This document shows, piece by piece, positions 16,005 to 24,679 of a stretch of DNA of 64,000 bases. The DNA is from Pseudomonadota bacterium (GTDB lineage: Bacteria; Pseudomonadota; Alphaproteobacteria; Rhizobiales; Hyphomicrobiaceae), in contig JAFECG010000028.1 of NCBI GenBank assembly GCA_018242215.1, positions 1-64,000 of the forward strand. The letters are read 5' to 3'. A program made the position numbers and the translations under genes. The stretch's first letter is position 1. Every line of letters starts with the position of its first letter. The notes under the pieces were generated by a model. That model was not told the origin of the DNA, made no database searches, and worked only from the letters and a program-made list of their open reading frames with translations.

Positions 16005-19000
16005 ATGGCTGCAAATAACGTTCCCTCGTACCCACGCGGCGCCGAGTGGCGCAAATGGGACCTTCACGTTCATAGCCCTGCGTCCCATAAATATGCAGGT
16101 GATTGGAACGGCTTTGTCATTCAAGCCGGCAATTCGGATTGCGCGGTGCTCGGCATCAACGACTACTTTTCCGTCCAGGGCTACAAGGAGTTGCTGCGGC
16201 GCCTGAACAGTCCCACGGCGGCAGAGCTCGGAAACGAAGATTACCGCGCTGCGCTCGAGAGGCTGAAGGGGAAGACACTCTTCCCGGTTGTCGAATGCCG
16301 GATGAGCAATGTACTGCTTAACAAGAAGGGGCCTGGCGGCCAGCGGCTGAACTTCCATATCATCTTCAGCGACGAGATAAACCCGGACAACATCGAGACC
16401 TTCATCAAGGGCTTGATGGTCAACAAGCAATCGATCGGCGAACGTTATATCGATAGCAAATTCCTGCTCGAAGATGTTCAGGTTGATTTCACAGGTATCC
16501 GCGACCAGCTGGAAGGAGACGCGACCTTCAAGGGCAAGTTCCTTATCTGGATCCCGTACGACGAATACGGTGGCATCGACGACATCAACCCCAAGACCGA
16601 TGCATACCTTAAGGAGGGGCTGATCCGGCAAGCCGATATTCTAGGCTCGGGAAATCAAAAGCAGCGGGACTTCTTCCTGTGGAAGGATTCCAAGTATCCG
16701 GTGGAAGTCTACAAAAGCTGGTTCGGCAAGAGGAAGCCCTGCATCAAGGGCAGTGATTCCCACAACCAAAATGACAAGCTCGGGCGCTTGAAGGACGAGA
16801 ATTCCGATCCGACGGATCGGTGCTGCTGGATCAAGGCCGATCCGACATTCAAGGGCCTGCGCCAAGTGATCAACGAACCGGCTGATCGAATCTACCTCGG
16901 TGCGCGGCCACCCAAACTCGATCGCGTTAGTGCCAACAAAACTCAGTTCCTTTCCAAACTGCGAATTGGGAAGACAGAGAATACCGCCACTTCCGATAAG
17001 TGGTTTCAGTGCGATCTCCCGCTTAGCCACGACATGATTGCCATCATCGGCAACAAAGGCAGCGGCAAGAGCGCGCTCGCGGATATCATCGCCCTCGCCG
17101 GCGACACGACAAGATCCGAGAACTTCTCTTTCCTCGATAAAAAGAAGTTTCGGGAAAAAAAGCTCGCCCAGAACTTCGAAGTAACTGCCACTTGGGACGA
17201 TGGCACCCCGGTCACGCGGAACTTGCAGGACAATCCCGATCCAAACAAACCGGAGACGATTACCTACATCCCGCAGACCTACCTTGAATCCGTATGCACC
17301 GAGACTTCAGTGGACGAAGAGAGCAAGTTCCAGAACGAACTGCGCAAAGTGATCTTCTCCCACATCACCGAGGCGCAGCGCCTGAATAAGACGTCTCTGC
17401 AAGAGCTCATCGACTATAAGACTGAAGAGATTACCGTTGAGCTTGCGCGCCATCGCCAGGATCTTACTCAGGTCAATGCGAGGATCTCCGCACTCCAGCA
17501 AAAGGCAGCGCCAGACTTCACGCGACAGATAGAGGAGGCCCTCGCGCAAAAGCAGCAAGAGCTTGCCGCTCATATTGCCGGCACACCGGAGGAGGTGCCT
17601 CAGCCCGACAACCTCACAGACGATCAGAAGGCAGCCTATGGCTTGGTGGAGGCACAGCTCTCCGCCGAAAACTCTCGTATTCAAGCGATAGACGTTCAGA
17701 TCCGTGCCGCCCAGCAGATGCAAAAAACATTGGCTGAACAACTCAGCCTCGTGGCAAAGCTCGAAGCCAAGCTGACGAACATAGAAAGTGAGATGAACAC
17801 GCAGCGAGAGCAAAGTGCTGCGCTGTGCTCTGAGCTCGGTTTGGACATCAACGACCTCTTGCAGTTCTCGATCAAGCGGAAGCCCCTCAACGACAAAAAG
17901 ACCGAGCTGCAACAATGGCGGCTTGAGAATGATGCAACGCTCTCTCCGGAAAGGCCGGAGAGCCTGTTTAATCAGCGGAAGGAAGCGCTCGGCCGGCTCA
18001 ACGCTATGAAGGACCAGCTGGATGCCCCAAGCAAGCGCTACCAGAACTACTTGCAGAAAATGCGGGAATGGCAGCAGCGAAAGGAGCAGATTGAGGGGGC
18101 CGATACTACCGCAGGCTCGCTGCGCTACCTTGAGGCACAACTAAAGTACATTGCAGCGCAACTTCCGGCCGAGATTGCCGCAGCCAAGAATATGCGTCGC
18201 GCTTTGGCCCTGAAAATACACAAGTGCATCGGTGCTGTGCGAGACATCTATGCCGAGCTGTTCGCGCCCGTTCAGCAGATCATCGGCCAGGAAATGGTCA
18301 TCAAAGAGGGGTTCAGGCTGTCATTTGTCAGCTCGATCATCCAGCGGGGGTTTGCCCGCGATTTCTTCGAGCAGCATGTCAGTCAAGGCGTAAACGGCTC
18401 GTTCTGCGGAAAGGAGCCAGGCGAGCGGCGCATGAAAGATCTGATAGAGGAGTGTGATTTCAACGACCCGCAACAGGCGATCGACTTCTCTCAGGCCGTC
18501 GAGGATCACCTCAGCTTCGACTATCGCTCTGACAAGAAGCCAGCGATGCAAGTGGGGTCGCAGCTTCGCAAGAATTCGAGCCCCAAGGCATTGTATGATT
18601 ACCTATGGTCGTTTGAATACCTCATCCCCGAATACTCCCTGAAACTGGACTCAAAGGATTTGACGCAACTTTCGCCAGGCGAACGGGGAGCGCTTTTGTT
18701 GGTGTTCTATCTTCTCGTTGATAAGAGCGACACGCCGATCATTGTCGACCAGCCCGAGGAGAATCTGGACAATCAGACAGTCTTCCATCTGCTTATCCCC
18801 GTGATCCGATCGGTCAAGAACCGGCGCCAAATCATCATGGTGACCCACAATCCGAACATCGCAGTCGTTTGCGATGCGGAACAAATCATCCATGCATCCA
18901 TCGATCGCCAGAACGGAAATCGGATAACTTACACAGCCGGGTCAATTGAAGACCCCATCACCAACAAGCACATACTGGACGTGCTCGAGGGCACCCGTCC

Positions 19001-19037
19001 GGCTTTCGATAATCGTGAGGCAAAGTATTTTCCGTGA
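16005..19037 (+). CDS. TrlF-type PHP / SMC-like ABC ATPase
   Basis: A protein of about 1010 residues. It opens with a PHP phosphoesterase motif KWDLHVHSPASHKY (metal-binding His pair) and a later KGSDSH. Next come Walker A AIIGNKGSGKSALAD (about 345), a long coiled coil (about 450-720), signature LSPGERGALLLV (about 888), Walker B PIIVDQPEENLD (about 910) and switch VTHNPN (about 945). This is the TrlF / RecF-SMC-like layout seen in many defence loci, where the ATPase part senses DNA or RNA and the PHP part may hydrolyse nucleic acid. ATG 16005 has GGAGA almost touching it; TTG 15963 is an alternative start. Confidence 0.85.
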   Translation: MAANNVPSYPRGAEWRKWDLHVHSPASHKYAGDWNGFVIQAGNSDCAVLGINDYFSVQGYKELLRRLNSPTAAELGNEDYRAALERLKGKTLFPVVECRMSNVLLNKKGPGGQRLNFHIIFSDEINPDNIETFIKGLMVNKQSIGERYIDSKFLLEDVQVDFTGIRDQLEGDATFKGKFLIWIPYDEYGGIDDINPKTDAYLKEGLIRQADILGSGNQKQRDFFLWKDSKYPVEVYKSWFGKRKPCIKGSDSHNQNDKLGRLKDENSDPTDRCCWIKADPTFKGLRQVINEPADRIYLGARPPKLDRVSANKTQFLSKLRIGKTENTATSDKWFQCDLPLSHDMIAIIGNKGSGKSALADIIALAGDTTRSENFSFLDKKKFREKKLAQNFEVTATWDDGTPVTRNLQDNPDPNKPETITYIPQTYLESVCTETSVDEESKFQNELRKVIFSHITEAQRLNKTSLQELIDYKTEEITVELARHRQDLTQVNARISALQQKAAPDFTRQIEEALAQKQQELAAHIAGTPEEVPQPDNLTDDQKAAYGLVEAQLSAENSRIQAIDVQIRAAQQMQKTLAEQLSLVAKLEAKLTNIESEMNTQREQSAALCSELGLDINDLLQFSIKRKPLNDKKTELQQWRLENDATLSPERPESLFNQRKEALGRLNAMKDQLDAPSKRYQNYLQKMREWQQRKEQIEGADTTAGSLRYLEAQLKYIAAQLPAEIAAAKNMRRALALKIHKCIGAVRDIYAELFAPVQQIIGQEMVIKEGFRLSFVSSIIQRGFARDFFEQHVSQGVNGSFCGKEPGERRMKDLIEECDFNDPQQAIDFSQAVEDHLSFDYRSDKKPAMQVGSQLRKNSSPKALYDYLWSFEYLIPEYSLKLDSKDLTQLSPGERGALLLVFYLLVDKSDTPIIVDQPEENLDNQTVFHLLIPVIRSVKNRRQIIMVTHNPNIAVVCDAEQIIHASIDRQNGNRITYTAGSIEDPITNKHILDVLEGTRPAFDNREAKYFP

Positions 19038-19173
19038 GTTCGTTGGTGGGACGCCATCACCGCGGGTAACGCATTCGTCGGCAACGGGTATTCAAGTCAC
19101 CATCGTTGAGGATTCACGATACCCTCCGAATCAGTCAGCCTGCTCGTCGAAGATCGCGGGGAAGCCGATAGCG

Positions 19174-20547
19174 ATGCCAATTTTTGCACGGCGGCGATTG
19201 CAGCACGCTCTGGATGAGCTGGCGCCACACCTCGATGGCGGCAAAGCGCGCGACCTCGTGGGTCGCCTCGAGGACAAGAAGCGTCCCGAGCAAGCGCTCG
19301 GCGCCGAGTGGGAGCTAATCCTCTTGTGGGCGCTCTCGAAGCTCGGCGATTTTGAAGTCGAGCCGCACTGGGTCGCGACGGCGGACAAGCCCGACGCATT
19401 TTCCGGGATACTGGTTCCCGGCGAGCAAGCGCTGGTCGAGATCATGGCCCTTTCGGACGTGGCGATCTCGGGCGAGAAAGAGATGACGGCGGCAGCGCAA
19501 AAGATTTGCGACGTTGCCAACGGCCTTCAACCCAAGGCAGGCAAACACCTATCGTTCCGATTCCTGGAAGAGTCCGGCTATGAGCAGGGGCGCTATTATC
19601 GCAGGCGGCGCGTGGCGCGGGATTTTTCGGTCACGCCGGAGATCACCGCCGCCCTCAAAAGTTGGCTCGACGACAAACCACCTCCCAAGCCGTTGAGGCT
19701 TACCAACGCGAAACTCGACGCGCTGGTCGATTGGCAGCATCGCGAAATACACAAGCCCGAGGTCTGGTGCTCGATGCCGGCACAGGTCCATTCCGTCGAC
19801 GACAATGCACTTCTCGAACGTCTGAAGGATAAGAAGCGTCAGCTTCGCGACAGCGGTCCAGGCTTGCGTCGCTGCATTTTTCTAGCCGACGCGGGTTCCA
19901 GCTTGCTGCACGACTTAAATCGTCGCGATCCTTGCAACCGCACGGTCTCCGGCGCCGCGATCATTCGACATTTCTTGCAGGAAGACGGCGATGTCGATGC
20001 GATCGTTGTTTTCTCGATCGTGCGGCGACAACAACTGTTCGGTATAACGCGCGCTAAACCGCAAATCGTCGTGACCCCTTTTGTTTCACCGACCCGGCCG
20101 CTCGATATCGCGGTGGGACTTCGCCGCATCGAGGCGCATCTTCCCGCGCCGCGGTTTGAAGGGTATCAAGCGCGCCAACTTCACCAGCAACAAGCGTTCA
20201 TGCCGACAGCAAAGCCTTGGAATGCGGGAACGACGGTTATGGACAAAGGCAACGATGGCCCCATCATCTTGAAATTTTCCTCGCGGGCTCTTCTCGAGTT
20301 GATGACCGGTAAGATTTCACAGGCGGAATTTGCAAAGACGATCGGGCTGAACGAAGGTTTGACTTTGGCGGGGATCCTTCAAAAGGGCTTTACGCTTCAC
20401 GCGCTCTCGCTCGCGGAACTCGGCATCGATCACGACGATGATCACTGCGTCGTCGAACTGCGACGCGACCCCGCGGCTGCGCCCTTGCGTGTGCCGCAGG
20501 GGGTAGGCTCCTCGGATGAAGATCAGTCGGTGGGCAAGGGCATCTAA
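19174..20547 (+). CDS. Hypothetical protein, possible restriction-like fold
   Basis: A 457-residue protein from ATG 19174 (GGGGAAG upstream); the longer frame overlaps TrlF and has no ribosome site. The N-terminal part has a helix with GAEWELILLWALSKLG, then KPDAFSGIL and ALVEIMALSD. This resembles the helix-Asp-Glu order of PD-(D/E)XK proteins, but the usual Lys after the Glu is missing, so it may be inactive or a different fold. No membrane segment. It follows the TrlF gene by 136 bases on the same strand, so it could be the third member of a helicase-TrlF operon. I do not recognise a named family. Confidence 0.6.
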   Translation: MPIFARRRLQHALDELAPHLDGGKARDLVGRLEDKKRPEQALGAEWELILLWALSKLGDFEVEPHWVATADKPDAFSGILVPGEQALVEIMALSDVAISGEKEMTAAAQKICDVANGLQPKAGKHLSFRFLEESGYEQGRYYRRRRVARDFSVTPEITAALKSWLDDKPPPKPLRLTNAKLDALVDWQHREIHKPEVWCSMPAQVHSVDDNALLERLKDKKRQLRDSGPGLRRCIFLADAGSSLLHDLNRRDPCNRTVSGAAIIRHFLQEDGDVDAIVVFSIVRRQQLFGITRAKPQIVVTPFVSPTRPLDIAVGLRRIEAHLPAPRFEGYQARQLHQQQAFMPTAKPWNAGTTVMDKGNDGPIILKFSSRALLELMTGKISQAEFAKTIGLNEGLTLAGILQKGFTLHALSLAELGIDHDDDHCVVELRRDPAAAPLRVPQGVGSSDEDQSVGKGI

Positions 20548-21051
20548 AGTCGGTTATGCGAGCGCAAAAGCGCGCGGCTTAACCGCTGGCGTTCTGCCGA
20601 AGAGCGGAGGTAGCAAATGCAAGGAGGCTCCGGCTGCGGGACGCCGAGGCTCCGCAAGAGGGGCCCCGCTTGCAGGGAGACGTGGGGATGCGGCGGACAA
20701 GGCGGGACTTTGCGCGCGCGAGAGGCGGAGCCTCTTAGGATTTAAAGAGAGAGTTGAGCGCGGCGCGCTCGCGATCGATGCGCGAGGGATCGGCGCCGGA
20801 CGGCCGAGACGCGAAAGCGGTTCGGTTCACGGGAGCCCGGTGCGGCTTTCCGCACGCGCCATATTCTGCGCCGGCTTGAGAGAAACAGGACGAAGCGATA
20901 GGCTCACTCCGCGATGTTACTATTTGGCGGCGAAGATTGCCCTTAGAGCCTCGGACGTGATCAGCATCGGCCTCAACGAGGGCTGACGTTGGCAAACAAC
21001 GGTTGGACTTTGGATCAAACGCCGCGTTCCTAACTCCAACCGGATCATGTC
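20548..21051 (+). other. 504-base GC-rich intergenic stretch with inverted repeat
   Basis: GAGGCTCCGC (20646-20655) and its exact reverse complement GCGGAGCCTC (20725-20734) frame a 69-base GC-rich segment. A second copy of AGGCTCCG lies just upstream, near 20626. AGAGGC-GGA-GCCTCT around 20721-20735 is a small hairpin of its own. The plus frame 20516-20986 and the minus frame 20735-21091 have low-complexity, Arg/Gly-rich translations and overlap known genes, so I do not call them. The segment may hold a structured RNA or be a decayed gene. Confidence 0.35.
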
Positions 21052-23010
21052 GTGCTGAAGCCTGATGACCTCGATCTCTATTTGCGCGCATTCCGTGCGG
21101 CTGGCGGTGCCGGCGGACCCTCGCCGAGCATTGACGCGCTGCCCATGCAAGAGGGAAGACTAAGCCGGGAAGAGATCATCCGGCTATCGCGGGCCCTCAG
21201 TATCGCCGAAGAACTTGGCGATGCGCCTCCCAAAACGGCGCTTACGGCGGATATCATCGCGCGGAAACTGCCGCCTGGCGGCTGCGCCGGGCTGGAGATG
21301 GAGGAACCTTGGACCCGAGCGATAGCCTGGGCGCTTTCCCAGCCTGAATGCTCGGACGATCAATGGGCCAATTGGAGGCCTCTTGCGCGACAAGCTCAGG
21401 TCGCGCAGGCCTGCAATCGGCTTCGGCAAAGAAATTATAAGATCCAGGTCGGCGCCTTTGGACCCATTCTTTCCGACGCCTTGCGCCGCGAGATCGGCAA
21501 CGCGATCGATGGCTTCATCGCGCTTATCGGCGGCTTGGAGGCGATCGGGCGGATCTATCGGGATCTTCGCGAAAAGCAGAGATTCTACGACGGCTTATGG
21601 CTGTTCGGCGATAAAGTTCCCGGCGTCACGCAATCGAAAACGCCGTCCTTGCCGTGGGGTTGGCTTTTCTCGCTCGCCCTTCGGCATGTAGGCTCGCGCA
21701 CAAATCCACGCAAACCGGACGTTGCTTGGAACTCGGCCGTGGCGCTCGCGACTGATCTCGCGGCCGCGTTCGACTGCGAACGCTATAATCAGTTCGATGG
21801 GATCGAACTTCATGCGAGCGACTTCCTTTCCGCCAACGCGGATTCAGTGGCATGGCGAGAGGTGTTTTCCCTGCCGCAAGTCCCGGTCGTCGTCATCGCG
21901 GCGCTCAAACAGGCCTTTCGCGAGACGTTGACGGCCCATGACGAGGCCGCGCTCGGCGAGCGTTTCAGCGACTTATTTGCGGAAGTTGATGATCTCCTTC
22001 GGCAGTGCACGAATGACAGGCCGACGGTATTTCCCGGGAGAGCGGTGGCGCAGCGCTTTCCGCGCCTGCTGGCGCTGGCGCAGGGGAAGAAGAAGGCCGT
22101 GAATGTCAGCTACCGCGATCCGCTGAAGGCGGTGGACCGAGATCACGATCGCATGATCTTCTTCGAGAGGGACGGGGGCGAGTACGTCGTTTTGACCTGC
22201 TCGATGGTCGCGGCCGCGGCGTGCGAGGTGATCTTCCGCCTTATCTGGAGCAAGCTTGATCGTGCGCGCGCCAACGACGTGGTGGGAGAGGTCGTCGAAA
22301 GGGCGATCGACTGGGGTTGCCAAGGAAAGGCGCCAAAGATCTGGCGGAACGAACCGTACCGCGGCGGAAAGAAGGACCTTGAGTTCGATGTGGCAACGCG
22401 CGACGGCGCCGAGACCGTATTCTTTGAGGCCAAAGCCAAATCGCTCACTGCGCAGGCGCGGTCCATCGATATTGTTTCGCTGTTGATCGATTATTCCGAC
22501 AGCTATCTGACGCTGCTCAAACAGCTCGCGCGGCATGAATATTATTTCCGCAAAGGGGAAACACCCTTGAGCGCGTCAGGGGAGGACACCTCCGGCCTTA
22601 TTCCGTTGAAGGTCGCCGTATCGCCCCTCTCCTACGGCCCGATGAGCGATAAGTTTCTTGCAAACAAGCTCTTTGGTGCCATGGTCAACGCCGAGATCCG
22701 CGTGAGCGACAGCACCCCCGAAGCCGAAAAAGCCAAGAAGAAATTCAACGCGGCGAAGAAGGAGGCCTTGGATTGGATGATAGAGAACATTCCGCTCAAG
22801 AACGGTCAGTATAATATTTTCGCCTATCTCCTGAACGTGTTTTGGTTGGATCTCGGCCAGTTGCTCTACTCCCTCGATCGCGCAACCACCGTGACGCGCG
22901 CGCTGACGCCTTTGAAACACTTCACCTTCAGCAGCCGAGATTTCTGGACCGAGGTTGCTTTCGCTGAAAGCCAAGGTCTTCTTCAGGGAAAATGGAAACC
23001 GGCTCGATAG
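21052..23010 (+). CDS. Hypothetical protein with PD-(D/E)XK-like nuclease motif
   Basis: A 652-residue protein starting at GTG 21052 (weak ribosome site). Most of the first 440 residues are helical and unassigned. Around residues 443-465, KDLEFDVATRDGAETVFFEAKAKSLT supplies Asp, a hairpin, then Glu-x-Lys, the PD-(D/E)XK pattern, preceded by a helix with EVVERAIDW. The C-terminal 180 residues are mixed helical. It ends 101 bases before the convergent CBASS operon. It is probably a stand-alone defence nuclease or partner of the 19174-20547 protein; that link is inference. Confidence 0.6.
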   Translation: MLKPDDLDLYLRAFRAAGGAGGPSPSIDALPMQEGRLSREEIIRLSRALSIAEELGDAPPKTALTADIIARKLPPGGCAGLEMEEPWTRAIAWALSQPECSDDQWANWRPLARQAQVAQACNRLRQRNYKIQVGAFGPILSDALRREIGNAIDGFIALIGGLEAIGRIYRDLREKQRFYDGLWLFGDKVPGVTQSKTPSLPWGWLFSLALRHVGSRTNPRKPDVAWNSAVALATDLAAAFDCERYNQFDGIELHASDFLSANADSVAWREVFSLPQVPVVVIAALKQAFRETLTAHDEAALGERFSDLFAEVDDLLRQCTNDRPTVFPGRAVAQRFPRLLALAQGKKKAVNVSYRDPLKAVDRDHDRMIFFERDGGEYVVLTCSMVAAAACEVIFRLIWSKLDRARANDVVGEVVERAIDWGCQGKAPKIWRNEPYRGGKKDLEFDVATRDGAETVFFEAKAKSLTAQARSIDIVSLLIDYSDSYLTLLKQLARHEYYFRKGETPLSASGEDTSGLIPLKVAVSPLSYGPMSDKFLANKLFGAMVNAEIRVSDSTPEAEKAKKKFNAAKKEALDWMIENIPLKNGQYNIFAYLLNVFWLDLGQLLYSLDRATTVTRALTPLKHFTFSSRDFWTEVAFAESQGLLQGKWKPAR

Positions 23011-23111
23011 TCCGTTCGGCGCAAGCGCGTTCGCTGACGCTTGGCTCCTGGAGCGGCCTTCGTTATAGGCTTTCCCGGAATCAGTCGGTTCGAAGGGGCG
23101 ACGCCCTCCAG

Positions 23112-23786
23112 CTAGCCCGCGCGCGCCTTCTTGGTGCGGCGCTCAAGGTCTTTCATAATGGCGTCGAGGCTATGATGGAGAAGCCAGCGCGGGGCCTTGC
23201 GGATCGTTTCCCAGCCCTCGCGATGACACTTTCTCAAAACCAAGCCCGATCCGCACGGGCAAGGCCAATGGCCGCGGATTTTGCCCTGGAGAACATCGAG
23301 GAGAAACCGCGACACGCGCATCTTATCGTCCGTCCCGATGAGCTCGTCGAATTCTTCGAGGATGCCGGCGACGCCGTGCGCGCGATCGCCATGCGGCCAA
23401 TCTTCGCCGCGCTCGACCAGGCTATTGCCGATCAGGAAATTGCGAACGGGGATTTCAAGGATGCTCTCAATGTCGAAGCGGCCTTTGAGCGCGATTCCGA
23501 GCCGCAAGGGAACGCCAAGGCAGAGGGCGCCTATGGGGAGGACATGACGGTCAAGCTCCTGTGGAATCCGACCGCCCGTTTCCCATACGAGCGGAAGCGA
23601 GTCGGGGTAATCGTCCGGCAATTCAATGTCGAGCTGATAGCGATCGTTCTCGACCACGGCGATGGTGCCGCGAACATGGCACGTGCCGTTTTCGAGAAAG
23701 ACGTGCAGCGTCGGGTAGCGCGCCCGCAACGTGTGTTCGAGCGCGCGCAGGCTTGCGGGATCGCGCTCGAACCAGGGCGAACTCAT
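23112..23786 (-). CDS. CBASS E2-like protein with SEC-C-type zinc motif
   Basis: A 224-residue protein. The first part resembles prokaryotic E2-like (ubiquitin-conjugating fold) proteins: strands HVRGTIAVVENDRYQLDIEL, the proline-rich DDYPDSLPLVWETGG, and H-x-x-P-x-G-x-L-C-L with candidate catalytic Cys 89. At about residues 174-188 a SEC-C-type motif (PCPCGSG, then KCH) should bind zinc. ATG 23786 overlaps the CD-NTase stop (ATGA) behind GAGGAAG. In short type II CBASS a lone E2 primes the CD-NTase by conjugation. No E1 or JAB gene is present here. The SEC-C-like tail is an unusual addition. Confidence 0.75.
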   Translation of the reverse strand: MSSPWFERDPASLRALEHTLRARYPTLHVFLENGTCHVRGTIAVVENDRYQLDIELPDDYPDSLPLVWETGGRIPQELDRHVLPIGALCLGVPLRLGIALKGRFDIESILEIPVRNFLIGNSLVERGEDWPHGDRAHGVAGILEEFDELIGTDDKMRVSRFLLDVLQGKIRGHWPCPCGSGLVLRKCHREGWETIRKAPRWLLHHSLDAIMKDLERRTKKARAG

Positions 23787-24679
23787 TCTTCCTCGTTCCA
23801 CGGTGCGGTGCGGACGGGCGCGGCGGCCGCGGCGTTGCGGAGCACCTGAACGTGAGGAAACGAGGCTTTCGTTGTTTGGAGTTTGCCGAAGACGTGTTCC
23901 CAGCCGTAGTCGTCGGCGGTCTTGAGCGTATCGGCGGCAATCTTCGACAGCGTGCGACGTAACGAGTCCGGCAGGGCATGCGAGAGATCATTGCCGGTGG
24001 GATTCGCGGGATCTTCAATCGAAAGCTCGTCGATGGCATCGGCGAAGGCCCCAAGCACCCGGCGAAAACGATCGTCGAGGTTTCCCGTGTTGTCGTTCTT
24101 GAGGGCCTCGATCACCAGAAGCTCCAGCGGAAACGTTTTGATCGCGATGCCGTTTCGGGTCTTCCAAAGCTTCGCCAGCATTATGACGTCGGTGCAGCCG
24201 CTCTCGTGCACGTAATCGACGTGCAGCACGATGTTCGTCTTAAGGCGCTCCTTGTCGCCATCGTTCTGGTGAATGAAGACATCCCAAGACGACTGATCGA
24301 CATAGCGGCCGGGAACGAAATCGACGTGAACGTCGCGCCCCTTTTTATCGATCAGCCGAAGCGGTGAACGCTTACGGCGGACCTGATAGCTTTCGCCAAG
24401 AAGCGCGGCCAAGTTCTCGTAGATTTCTTCAAGCGTGTCGCCGGGTGCCGCATCGTCGTTCTGAAAATAGCAAACTTCGTCGAGGTCATAGTCCTCGCGG
24501 ATCATCGTGCCTTTGGCCCGCGATCCGCCGTGGGTGAAATGGATGTCGCTGCCTGGATAGGCCGCGCGGACGATCCCCTCGATCTCGGCGGCTTTTTCAT
24601 CGAGCGCCTTCCATTCGTCGCTATCCTCGCCAAGGGCCTGGGACGCAAGAAGCTCTTTCAAGTAATCGTTTTCATTCAT
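23783..24679 (-). CDS. CD-NTase, cyclic oligonucleotide synthase of CBASS
   Basis: A 298-residue nucleotidyltransferase. Active-site order: GGSRAKGTMI (Gly-Ser motif, residues 51-60), DYDLDE (metal-binding D65 and D67) and VHVDFVPG (third Asp, D120), as in cGAS/DncV-like enzymes that make cyclic di- or trinucleotides after phage infection. The C-terminal half is the usual helical lobe. Its start overlaps the effector stop by 8 bases and its stop overlaps the E2 start, so all three are co-translated. The C-terminus ends WNEEE rather than with Gly or Ala, unlike what E2-linked CD-NTases are expected to carry. The product nucleotide cannot be told from sequence. Confidence 0.9.
   Translation of the reverse strand: MNENDYLKELLASQALGEDSDEWKALDEKAAEIEGIVRAAYPGSDIHFTHGGSRAKGTMIREDYDLDEVCYFQNDDAAPGDTLEEIYENLAALLGESYQVRRKRSPLRLIDKKGRDVHVDFVPGRYVDQSSWDVFIHQNDGDKERLKTNIVLHVDYVHESGCTDVIMLAKLWKTRNGIAIKTFPLELLVIEALKNDNTGNLDDRFRRVLGAFADAIDELSIEDPANPTGNDLSHALPDSLRRTLSKIAADTLKTADDYGWEHVFGKLQTTKASFPHVQVLRNAAAAAPVRTAPWNEEE

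Noticed and set aside
20516-20986. 156-codon plus-strand frame in the GC-rich gap
   Set aside because: Arg/Gly/Ala-rich low-complexity translation, no ribosome site, starts inside the previous gene.
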